In this document: positions 9,165-17,922 of the stretch, piece by piece
Layout of the letters: every line of letters starts with the position of its first letter
Position numbering within the stretch: position 1 is the stretch's first letter
Source: Butyriboletus loyo
Lineage: Eukaryota; Basidiomycota; Agaricomycetes; Boletales; Boletaceae
Reading direction: 5' to 3'
DNA: 33,232 nucleotides
NCBI GenBank assembly: GCA_038093515.1
Contig: JBBPSI010000259.1
Span: 1 to 33,232 of the forward strand
Notes under the pieces: model-generated
Seen by the model: the letters and a program-made list of their open reading frames with translations, nothing else
Told to the model about the DNA's origin: nothing
The model's database searches: none
Translations under genes and position numbers: made by a program

Positions 9165-9775
9165 CCCGAGCTCGCTTTTGTCACTAGTCAACTCAGACAA
9201 TACAGCGCGAACCCGCAGGAAGGCCCGCTGGACCGTGCTTATGCGCGTTTTCAGGTATCTGAAGGGCACCCGCAATCTCTCGGCCACGTTTCAGACTCGG
9301 ACCCTGATGTACTAATTGGATACATGGGCGCCAGTTGGGCATGTGACACTGACGACCGTCGCTCAGTCATTGGCTACGTTTTTTGCCTCGGCGACGCGGT
9401 CATCTCGTGGAGTAGCAAGAATCAACCGTCCGTCGCAGCATCATCCACCGAGGCTGAGTACATGACCTTGTCCTACGCAGCCAAGCAAGCTCTGTGGCTC
9501 CTGCGTGACATTGGACTACACGACGGCGACGAACCGCCTACCACGGAGCTCTACGCTGACAATACAGATGTAATAGCGATCGCGAAAGGCCCCAAATGTC
9601 GTTCCGGATCCCGTTATATCAGCACTCACTTCCCTTTCGCCCGCGAGAAGGTAGAAGAGGAAACATTGTCATTGTTCATATCCCAATGAGCCAAATGCTC
9701 GCCGACGGACCCTCGCTCGTATCGGACATTAAACTACGTGACACGGACTCTCGCTATCTCCGGTCTGGGGGAGAT
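9165..9775 (+). mobile_element. Ty1/copia retrotransposon remnant: RNase H end of pol
   Basis: RPELAFVTSQLRQYSANP is the junction before RNase H in copia polyproteins. RNase H follows: SDPDVLIGYMGASWACDTDD, then RRSVIGYVFCLGDAVISWSS, then KNQPSVAASSTEAEYMTLSY, then AAKQALWLL and TELYADNTDVIAIAK. In the first motif (usually GYSDADWAGD) the catalytic Asp is Gly; the Glu (STEAEY) and a later Asp (YADN) remain. The segment between SANP and SDPDVL is scrambled by frameshift (normally WxALKRVLRYLKGT). A second shift near 9655 moves the tail into another frame (HIPMSQMLADG). No gag, protease, integrase or RT is seen nearby. It is a dead 3' fragment, sitting between the inverted DUF6534-like copies. 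Confidence 0.85.
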
Positions 9776-9784
9776 CACCTATTA

Positions 9785-10165
9785 CTAATTATATCCATAC
9801 ATTTCCCTATTTGGACTCCGCTTTATTCTCACGATGCGCGGTTTCGCTGCTTTTTTTCCCTCTCTAGTCTTGTACAACGCGATTGGAGCCTGTAAGCTAT
9901 AAATTTACGCTCGCTACGCGACTCGGACTGATTAATATAGGACATACTCGTCCATCAATCTAGGTGCATACAATCTCGTACGTGCGAGGCTGGATGACTT
10001 GGCTGTCTGTCTATCTAGTTCGTGTTTCCTTATCTCTCAATGTGATCCATCCTTGATCAATCCTTCAGCACGATTTTAACTCGATGAAACAAGTCCCACG
10101 AAAACTGTCATTGCAGAATGAAGATATCGAAAGCACTGACAGTAAGCAAAGTGGCATAGTATGGT
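9785..10165 (+). repeat. Diverged direct repeat, right copy
   Basis: Counterpart of 7565-7870. It follows the copia fragment directly and shares the same ordered blocks through ACAGTAAGCAAAG (about 10139-10151). Its length is somewhat greater because of an insertion near 9950-10005. Confidence 0.55.
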
Positions 10166-10309
10166 ATACCTCTCATACCATGATATATGCCAAATGTAAT
10201 TGATGTGACATGAAGAAGAGAATAGAGCGGATGGGAGGGAAGGAGGGAGAGCATCATGTACACAACAAGCTGATGATTTGACAAAAATGAAAAAAGGGAT
10301 TTGGTTTCC

Positions 10310-11824
10310 TTAGACATGGCTTTTTTCAGACCGTTGCATCACCTTTGATATCGGAATTTTGATTGGTGGCTGGCGCCACGGAATGAATGTATTAATACTG
10401 TAAACATATGACGGCACGAGCAAAGCACTCACTTTATTGATGCGCTCATCGATGAGGTTGTCGCCGATCTTGAGTGTACGTTGATGCTCGATGTCCGCAC
10501 AGAGACACCCACCAGCATTGAGTCTGCGCAGATCGCGGCGGGGGGAAACGTCAGTTATCGGGTTACGCGACGCAGCAAGGCCGACTGACGCAGCGAGAAG
10601 CGCGTTCGCAAACACTGCGTTTCATATGACATCGGATAGTCAGTACGTACTCTCACACGGCGATCGAGCAAAGTACTCGCCTCCAGGCATCGATATAAGT
10701 AGACCGACCCACGCAACTGGACATGCGGTCGGATATCAGCTTGCGCATGGACAGATCGATAAACTTACAGTTCGGTTTTGTCAGCCAATACTGCGACAGG
10801 GTTAGGTTAGGCATTCTCAGAGAGGGAGATGAATACTCACGACGAGAACGGCGGCGACATCAGCGAGGCTGTTGAGGGAAGCGATTCGTTCTAAATTTGC
10901 GCGTCGATGGAATGTGTAACACACCTCGTCACGGAGCTCGTTTCTGCGACGAGTTAGTTTAGGTCAAAGCGCTCGTTATAGGGAGAACTGACTGACCAGC
11001 TACCAAGCGGAGCAGCCAGGCGGCGCGTCCCAAGGCACTGCCCAGACGATCAGTCTGTGCACGCCACAAGAGGAAGTCCACGTACTCTGCTGCTTCCGTC
11101 GGCGTCTGAGATCTGAGATGAATCGCAGTCGCGATGCTGATCGTCAGATCGCAGACAAGCCCAGAGATGAATACAATAGGGAATACCCCACTAATGTTGA
11201 GTTGACTCGTCAATCTGGCAGTCGCGTTTACAAAAAACATACTCGCTGCCCCCAAGGCAGCCGTGAAAGAGAAGATACAGAGAATGAAGCATACAAACGC
11301 CAACACATGGTTGTTGGACGCTTTCAGGATACGGTAGGAAAAGAAATACTGACGTGCTTTCGGTCAACACGCGAAGAGAGGCGAGGAGGACGATGATGAC
11401 TTACTCGCTCGATAAACAAGATCGTAGCACCGAGGACACTAGAAACACCCAAGAGGATGATGGCGTAACCAGGCATGGATGCGTCCCCAGTGTTTGGTTG
11501 TGCGCTTGCCCAAAGCCAAGGAACCATACAACCAAGGTGCAGGAGCAAACAAAACCTAGTATGGTGTCTTTAGGGACTAATCACTCGAGATCGGGGTGTA
11601 TTTTTACTGACAGAATCAGCGGTACCTTGTAAATCTGACGTCAGTTCTTTGCGCTCCAGTAGTCAGTCGCTTTCCTGGGGATGCAGACCACTTACCAGCA
11701 ACTTCAACAACCAGGTGTCGTGTCTGGGGTTATTGTAGTACACACACGACTGCATGAAAACACAGCCTAATAGGACGGCATCGACAAGGGCGCCGACACC
11801 AACAGGCCCTTCCAGAGGAGCCAT
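10310..11824 (-). pseudogene. DUF6534-like multi-pass membrane protein, copy B (fuller but damaged)
   Basis: Starting at ATG 11824: MAPLEGPVGVGALVDAVLLG, CVFMQSCVYYNN and HDTWLLKLL, a typical DUF6534-like first helix, then a GTAAGT intron. A short exon (VPLIL) and the next helix are damaged; the frame between QPNTGDASMPGYAI and the preceding exon does not join cleanly. Then ILLGVSSVLGATILFIER, LAFVCFILCIFSFTAALGAA, SMFFVNATARLTSQLNIS, GVFPIVFISGLVCDLTISIA and TAIHLRSQ follow, then IASLNSLADVAAVLV, SVFANALLAASVGLA and finally PPIKIPISKVMQRSEKSHV, stop at 10310. One intron donor is GC (GAG|GCGAGT at 10680) where copy A has GTGAGT. A weakly expressed divergent gene is possible, but several frame breaks favour decay. 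Function of the family is unknown. Confidence 0.55.
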
Positions 11825-12368
11825 CGTGTCAAAAGTGAACGACTCGAAGAATTGTTGGGCAAGTGCTGGTTCACTGTGGCGAATTTATACGGCGACCGAA
11901 CAGAGCCCCTTCATAGCTCCCGAACCTAAAAAGGTGGAGAGAAATGTCGAGGTCGGCACAGCGACGAGAAAGTCGAGGCATGAATGTATGGATACGTTAC
12001 CAAAAATGCAAAGGGTGGATGCAGAAGCATCAGAATCTGAATTTAGCTGAACGTGGATATGATTTGGTCAGTCCGTCTTCTCGGGTTCTTCATATCGGAG
12101 CTTGGGAGGTGTCACCAGGGCCCTGACGTATTTAGAAAGACCGCCGCAAGGGAGGAGAGGCCATGATAGTAAGCTGTGGCTATGAAGTTCGGGAACGGAG
12201 AATTGATCAAGACAACTCGAGGATTGGTGAGAACTTTTACCCAAGTCCGACTCTCCTCAAACTACTCACTGTCCTTTGTACTACCACCAGGGTTGAATTC
12301 CACCAACATACTGATCTATTGATATAGAACACCACTAGCTAGGGTCAGCTCGAAATCCGGTACTCCAC
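11825..12368. other. Intergenic, no gene recognised
   Basis: Divergent spacer between DUF6534-like copy B (minus) and the F-box gene (plus). An open frame at 11754-12050 (plus) overlaps exon 1 of copy B antisense and has no family resemblance. Confidence 0.5.
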
Positions 12369-13604
12369 ATGTCACATCTTCCGCCAGAAATCGTCTTTGT
12401 TATCCTTGAGCATGCATACTACACGCCTGCCGGATCCCCCGATTACGCCTTCCTCGCCAACTGCTCGCTCGTATGCACTTCATGGTCCGTACCAGCGCAA
12501 TCACTACTCTTTCACAAGACCACCAAATTACGATCGCACACGATCCCATCGTTCCATGCTGCGCTCATAGCATCCGCAGTCCGCCGGAAACCCATGGGCT
12601 ATGCCATCCGATCGCTGGACATATCCGTAGGGCGGTCCTTGAACGAACGCTGCCAACCGGAAGCTTTTGCACAACTGCTGCAGGCCTGTCCTAGACTGTA
12701 CGAACTCTCGTTGGGCATTTACGGCTTGCACGAGTTCGACCAGTTCGCACTCGCCAAACTGAAAGATTCAGGACAAGGCATCCGAGCGCTCAATCTCCAG
12801 CATTGTGGCGTACAATCGCCGGTACTATTTCAATTACTCGGCATATGGCCGCGCATTCAGTTCTTGAAGATCGGTACGGAGATTGCTGCTTGGCCTTGGC
12901 GGCACCCTGCGGAAACGCCGGTCTTGCGCCAATCGAGAAGTGACGGAGGCCGCAACGACATAGTGCAGCGGCCTCCCGCACGCGTCGCGTTGTACGACCT
13001 TGCATTGTCACGCATCCCTCAACCAGCAGTTCTCGCCTGGCTCCTCGGCTCCTCCGTCTCGTCCCTTCACGTCCTGGATCTGCGCGAAGTTCCCGGTATC
13101 GCTGCGAGGGAGACCCTGGGAGTCCACGCCCCACATCTTCGTTCGCTTCGCTTGCTGCATTACAACCTCGATTCGGCGGCATTTCTACGCCAATGCACAC
13201 GTCTCGAGGAGTTTGTCATCTACAACATCCCCGTTATTGTCCCCCTCGCACCCGAACTCCCATCCTCGATCGAGCATCTGTCCTTCCGAAACCCGATACA
13301 CACCTTTCGGGACACGTTGCGTTCCATTCTTGATGCCATCAAGGTCCTACCCAAATTACGTATCCTCACATGCGATAAGAATTCAGAGCGTCTACGCGAA
13401 TTTGCGATGTTGAAAACGATTTGCGCGGAGAGAGGTGTAGAGGTGGTGATATCGGAGGTACCGTTTTGGGTGGTGAGTTGCGTCGTGGAGCAAGGCAAAG
13501 TATCCGACTCGATTGCTAATTCTCGCCAGTATGAAGACCCTATCCTCGTCGGCCGTTTTCCTCGGCGGCGCTCTGTCTCGAACTTTGGATTGATGAGAAG
13601 CTGA
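12369..13604 (+). CDS. F-box domain protein with leucine-rich C-terminal region
   Basis: Likely substrate adaptor of an SCF ubiquitin ligase; no substrate can be inferred. The start at 12369 begins MSHLPPEIVFVILEHAYY, and the F-box helices continue through NCSLVCTSWSVPAQSLLFHK (residues 3-52). Irregular leucine-rich repeats follow: YAIRSLDISVGRSL, FAQLLQACPRLYELSLGIYG, GIRALNLQHCG, SLHVLDLREVPG, LRSLRLLHYNLDS and LPSSIEHLSFRNPI. Total 411 aa if unspliced. A 57-nt GT...AG stretch at 13473-13529 near the C-terminus could be an intron; it is a multiple of three without stops, so both forms are in frame (411 or 392 aa) and share the tail DPILVGRFPRRRS. Intact. Confidence 0.85.
   Translation: MSHLPPEIVFVILEHAYYTPAGSPDYAFLANCSLVCTSWSVPAQSLLFHKTTKLRSHTIPSFHAALIASAVRRKPMGYAIRSLDISVGRSLNERCQPEAFAQLLQACPRLYELSLGIYGLHEFDQFALAKLKDSGQGIRALNLQHCGVQSPVLFQLLGIWPRIQFLKIGTEIAAWPWRHPAETPVLRQSRSDGGRNDIVQRPPARVALYDLALSRIPQPAVLAWLLGSSVSSLHVLDLREVPGIAARETLGVHAPHLRSLRLLHYNLDSAAFLRQCTRLEEFVIYNIPVIVPLAPELPSSIEHLSFRNPIHTFRDTLRSILDAIKVLPKLRILTCDKNSERLREFAMLKTICAERGVEVVISEVPFWVVSCVVEQGKVSDSIANSRQYEDPILVGRFPRRRSVSNFGLMRS
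13473..13529 (+). other. Possible frame-neutral intron in the F-box gene
   Basis: GTGAGT donor, GCTAAT branch-like motif and CGCCAG acceptor. The 57 nt encode 19 residues without a stop, so splicing or retention gives two C-terminal variants. Confidence 0.5.
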
Positions 13605-14800
13605 CGCCCTGGTGATTGTCGGATAAGTGCATCTAGACTTTTTAAAAATAGGGTTCCGTGGAATACGTTTCGAGCCAGGAACTTGCCGTATGCACAAACA
13701 CAAGTGGAGGGCTCGAAGGAGGAAAATGCGACTTATTTGGTAGATCTGCCATGCCTGAATCGAATCGCACCAAGAAATGTAAAGCCCAGCCTTCACTCCG
13801 TAACGCCACCGTATACCCACCACGGCCAATCCTCATGTTTGCGCCCTCCAAAACTTTTTTTACTGACCTCGCCGTGACGTGGACCCTTGGTCACCTGCGA
13901 ATCGTGTTATCTCACTTCCTGCTAGCCGAAATGAACGCTCGCTGCGACTTTCGATTCTATTTGTCAGTCCTACAGAATCCGGCCGAGTTCTATTGCACCA
14001 CCGAAGCAATGCACCCGAGGTCGCAATCGTCTCAGATGATACAAGGTGACGACGCACTCGTCGATTCGAGTTTCTCGAGCGCGAGGGCCCGGTCTTGTTG
14101 CGGTCGTTGATTCTCTCCAGTGCGAACTGAATATAATGAACCGCCCGGATCTGCGGTCCTTCGGAAATGGGCGGGTAACTTATGGGGTCGGGCATTGCCT
14201 GATCTCCCCAGCTTCGCATTAAATATGAAGAAGATGCGCAATTTAAATGTATACATTGCTGCAGGTGTATCGGGAGCGAGCATTCGCGGACCAGCGAGGA
14301 ACTCAAGACAGAAATAACGCACCCCGAGAGTTGCAAAGTTGATCGATTTGATCGATCGCTTGGTGCAACTCTTCCGCAGCTTCCTGGAAATTTACGGTCC
14401 AACGTCCATTGCTACCTCTGGCGCATCTTTCACGGCAAGACTCCACGCGGACGTAACAATCGGATGATATCAAGAAGCTTCAAGCAACGGCGGTTGACGC
14501 GAACGAGCAATAGGCCTGTGAGTGATCCTTTCCCACTCCACCACGTCGCTTACACCATCATCTACTACCTCATATTTCCCTCACAACAGAATGGATATGC
14601 CGTCCCATCATGTCTTTGTTGGACGAGCGTTCGAACGTTGAACTGCGGGGTTTCAATCGGATCAGCCAGACACAGCGTTTGGCTCGTTCTGGCAAGTTGA
14701 GGCTCATCTTACCCGCCCTCATAGTGGCCACCCAGGCCGTCACTCAGTCTGGGGATTGCTCTCGTAGAAACTACCTGATGGAGTGGATGCAGCAGAAGGC
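13605..14800. other. Gene-poor stretch, nothing recognised
   Basis: Holds the 3' flank of the F-box gene and several mutually overlapping open frames on both strands (for example 13860-14402 minus, 180 aa) whose compositions look random, with no domain motifs or consistent intron pattern. The last ~400 bp may contain further eroded parts of the downstream TPR gene, but I cannot show it. Confidence 0.5.
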
Positions 14801-16165
14801 AAAACCCCCTCTCTCGGATGCCGCACATAACGCCAACGGATAGTTATGCATACCAAGAAGCACTCCTCACACTTAGAACAGCAATGATCGGTGAGTCTAT
14901 TCAAGAACCAGAAGTTCCTCAGACTGGAGATGATGCCGTCGACGTTGACGAAGAGACATTGCAAATGACAGGGTCGGTTTTGCAAACAAGGTCACTGATC
15001 GGTATCTTCGTGGGCATGCATTCTCGGCCCAAGCCGGCACTCTTTTATGCAATCGGTTCCTTCGTCTCGGTGACCGCCGATATCACGAAGTCGATTGCGA
15101 TGCTGGAGGTTGCGATCTAATTCATCCCTGGAAGCCATCGCGAAAAGCCCTCACGACTAGGCAACCTTGTTGCTCCGCATTATATTCGCCCCGGGGACTT
15201 CGTTGATATCCACAAGACGATCTCGATAAGAGAGAATGCGGTGCGGTTGACTTTCGTGGACATCTTGACAAGCTTTCGTGGCCCCGTAACCTCGGCAACC
15301 TATTGTTGCGGTGCTACGAGCGCCTGGGCATCTCGCTGACAACAAGAGGTGAATTTCAGTGCTCGAGGAAGCGGTGGAACTGATATCTATTGTCGTTCCA
15401 ACAAGCTTCCCATCCTGAGTAACCTTGTAGTACGTTATTAGCATGATGCAACGATGCAAGCACGGGGACCTCGCTGTCTTGCCTTGCTGCGTCTCGTTCA
15501 CATCGTTTTGCACCTGTTTATATTTCGTGGGGAACGAAACAAGATGCAGTACCCAACGCTGATCTCGGAGCTGCGGTGCAGAATTCTCATTCCCAAGTGA
15601 TCATATTGATCCCCCAACAAATCTTTAAAGCTGAAGAATCTCGATGGTTTGAATTGTTAACGCGATATGGACGCTTTGGAGATTTAGTTGACCTCAAGAA
15701 CTCGATTTCAATGCTCTCGGACGCCGCAGCGGATCCACAGTGGGCATCCTGACAAACCTTTGTTACTGAAGAATTTCAGCAGCTCGTTATCAGCGCCCCG
15801 GAGATTTCATGGTGGTTAACTTCAACGGGAGGCAGCCCTGATGGTCAACCGGACAAGCCCTCGTGGTTGAAACAACCCTTGGGCTTTTTTAGACGCGTTA
15901 TAATTGTTGTCGACGTCGAAAATATAATCTCGAGGTTCGTACGATTGGCCCCTGAGCACTATCCCGATAAGCCTTCACCTCTGAATAATCTTGGTAGTTC
16001 GTTGTTGAAGCGCTATAATCGCTCTGGGGACCTCGGTGATATCGATAGGTGGCGACAAGCGTTCAGGGCTAAATAATCTTAATCTCGGGAACGCGTCGTT
16101 GACGCACCATGAACATCTGGTGGTCATCGCACAAGTCGATTTCGCTGTTCAAAAGCGCTGTGCAA
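14800..16165 (+). pseudogene. Decayed tetratricopeptide (TPR) array gene
   Basis: At least six eroded units of the fungal pattern HxxKPSxLxNLGxSLLxRFxxxGDLxDIxxAI are readable in shifting frames: SVTADITKSIAMLEVAI (about 15065-15118); REKPSRLGNLVAPHYI then GDFVDIHKTISIRENAVRLT (15137-15260); PRNLGNLLLRCYERLG (about 15280-15335); LLTRYGRFGDLVDLKNSISM (about 15650-15715); HPDKPLLLKNFSSSLSA (about 15745-15796); YPDKPSPLNNLGSSLLKRYN and GDLGDIDR (about 15960-16050); LNLGNASLTHHEHL (about 16078-16122). Stops and frameshifts separate nearly every unit. Intact relatives in agaricomycetes are long TPR proteins, sometimes with CHAT or NACHT domains; no such domain is visible here. Clearly non-functional. 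Confidence 0.75.
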
Positions 16166-16722
16166 CCGACTTTCGATGAACACCGTGACTCATAACCATC
16201 ATGCTACTGAACATCCTCGTCACGTTGGTCGTCATTCGCTGGCAGACGATCAAAGCGGCTCGTACGACTCTCCTCGTGATATCGAATCAAAACCCATCGA
16301 TTTCGAACGCGGTGCGACTCGCTTACCCCGGACTCTCATCCTGACGAGCCTTGTTAAAAAATCTCGTGTGAGCGACCTCGGCTGTTGGTGGGCAGATCTC
16401 GTTTACTCAGTTCGCTTTTTCGTGTTCGCGGCTCCGCAGCATCGGTATCGACACGCGCTTTTTCGACGTTCGAGGATACGGTGTGAAATAGAGTCTCGAC
16501 TGCATCCCCTGATGGACGTTCGGACGGGGACCCTTGTACTGTGGCATATACGCTTTGACAAAACGTTGGGTATGTATCTCGTTTGTTCACCCGCCCCGCT
16601 CGCTTCCCAGTGTGACAGAAACACTGTTTTTTATTATTTTTGAGCTCTGACGTCCAACAACGAGGGCCATCATCGCGTCATTTCAATCTCTCGCGTGTCA
16701 CGGCTGGTACATGACTGGTAAC

Positions 16723-16743
16723 TGGCAGCTGGCAGCTGGCAGC
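16723..16743. repeat. Heptamer tandem repeat (GGCAGCT)3
   Basis: Three head-to-tail GGCAGCT-type units, read directly from sequence; the last unit is partial. Confidence 0.8.
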
Positions 16744-16811
16744 CGCGGGCCCTTCTTCCTTCAGGCCCAGGTCCGATTCGGCTGATACGAGTCAGCTTCC
16801 TTCCGAACGTG

Positions 16812-16850
16812 TCAGGCTCAGGCTCAGGCTCAGTGTCAGTGTCAGTGTCA
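16812..16850. repeat. Compound hexamer repeat: TCAGGC x3 then TCAGTG x3
   Basis: Two related hexamer blocks follow each other directly, differing at the last two bases. This suggests expansion, point change and re-expansion. Confidence 0.85.
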
Positions 16851-16971
16851 TCGATGCTCATTTTGGGTCCCGTCGTGACTCTGAATCGCCAGTCGTCAAC
16901 GCTGCTGCTGTGTGGTTCACCCGGTCACCGACTCGAAGGGCGACCTCATCGACCCCCGTTTCCATTTCTTG

Positions 16972-17033
16972 GGTCCCGGTCCCGGTCCTGGTCTTGGTCT
17001 TGGTCTTTATCCTGGTCTATGTCTAGGTCTTGG
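16972..17033. repeat. Degenerate hexamer array GGTCYN (about 10 units)
   Basis: Units step through GGTCCC, GGTCCT, GGTCTT, GGTCTT, GGTCTT and then degrade (TATCCT, GGTCTA, TGTCTA, GGTCTT). The strand is strongly biased (G+T rich). Minus translation gives an Asp/Gln/Arg repeat, but no gene context supports coding. Confidence 0.75.
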
Positions 17034-17122
17034 GGACGCATACGAATACGAGCGATCGTCTGTCGCTTGCTCGTCGACCACGTCCTTCCTCGCTTAGCGT
17101 GTGCCGGTGGATGGAGCAGACC

Positions 17123-17271
17123 TTTTTTTTGGGGGGGGAATCGAAAGAGTCCTTTCGACGATCGACAGACGCTGCGAACGTCTTCAGACAAACGGCTCAC
17201 GACTCGCTGCGGGACGTTTCGCATGCGATCGTTGATATGGTATATGCTACTGCTACCCCCCCCCCCCCCCC
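17123..17271. repeat. Homopolymer runs: T8G8 (17123-17138) and C16 (17256-17271)
   Basis: Read directly. The T8 run abuts the G8 run. The C16 run is prone to length error in sequencing, so the exact length is uncertain. Confidence 0.8.
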
Positions 17272-17922
17272 TTCCCGTCGGACGAGCTAGAAGAGGTCCG
17301 TGGTCGGGCAGACGAGATACCATTTTCCATTTCTGTTTCTAGGTAGTCTCGATGCGTGTGGCTGGGTGCAGTATATGTATATCAAGGGGGTCAACGTTAA
17401 ATTTGATCATGATTCACGACCAAGCGTTCATGTACCATGTGTGCCATGTGCCATCCGTTCTGTCAGTCACGTTCTCTCGTTGTAAAAAAACAAAAAAGCA
17501 AGCATGGGCTTCCTCAGACTTGAAATCCAACCAGTCTTCGGTCGTTTGAAATGCCTATTGCATCGCTAGAATCGATTGGACTGGGTACCACTATCGATAA
17601 ATAAGCAGCGGGCGAAGGGGGTGGCGCGAGTTGGCACGATGGAACGTTTTACGTAGGGAACGACGATCAGTAGGTATGCTATAAGTAAGGACGGGACGAT
17701 CAAACGAGGGAACGATGCCCCCGGCATCAGGCACGCACGAGTCGACAGTGCGGGGAAATGCAAAACGAAAAGAAACAGGCGACATGCAGGGAAGGAATAC
17801 AACACCACACCACTAACCTGGACTCTAAAAAACACAGACATATCAGGGGATGATACAATCGAGGACAACACGAAAGAAACAAAAAACGAGATGAACTACT
17901 CATCCAAGGAACGCACGAGGCG

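Larger units (their letters stand above)
7905..11490. repeat. Inverted duplication: arms 7905-9075 and about 10320-11490
   Basis: The two DUF6534-like copies are reverse complements of each other over about 1.15 kb, including introns (e.g. 7983-8069 against 11325-11411) and the 3' coding end. The ~1.25 kb spacer holds the copia remnant, the right direct repeat and about 150 bp of A/T-rich DNA. Arm B continues beyond arm A into the gene's 5' exons, so A is the truncated derivative. Confidence 0.75.
16166..17922. other. Gene-free region rich in simple repeats
   Basis: No coding gene recognised. The 3' part is the downstream flank of the RGS gene. Open frames over 16809-17342 are translations of short tandem repeats. 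Confidence 0.55.

Noticed and set aside
13860..14402. 180-codon minus-strand open frame
   Set aside because: Ser/Arg-rich random-looking translation without domains; overlaps a plus-strand frame of similar quality.
17256..17271. C16 run as a telomere or G-quadruplex element
   Set aside because: A single run without regularly spaced G tracts; not telomeric TTAGGG and too short for a firm quadruplex claim.
16809..17342. 177-codon plus-strand frame with SGSGSVSVSVSS and WSWSWS repeats
   Set aside because: Produced by hexanucleotide repeats and homopolymers; no start context, intron pattern or conserved sequence.
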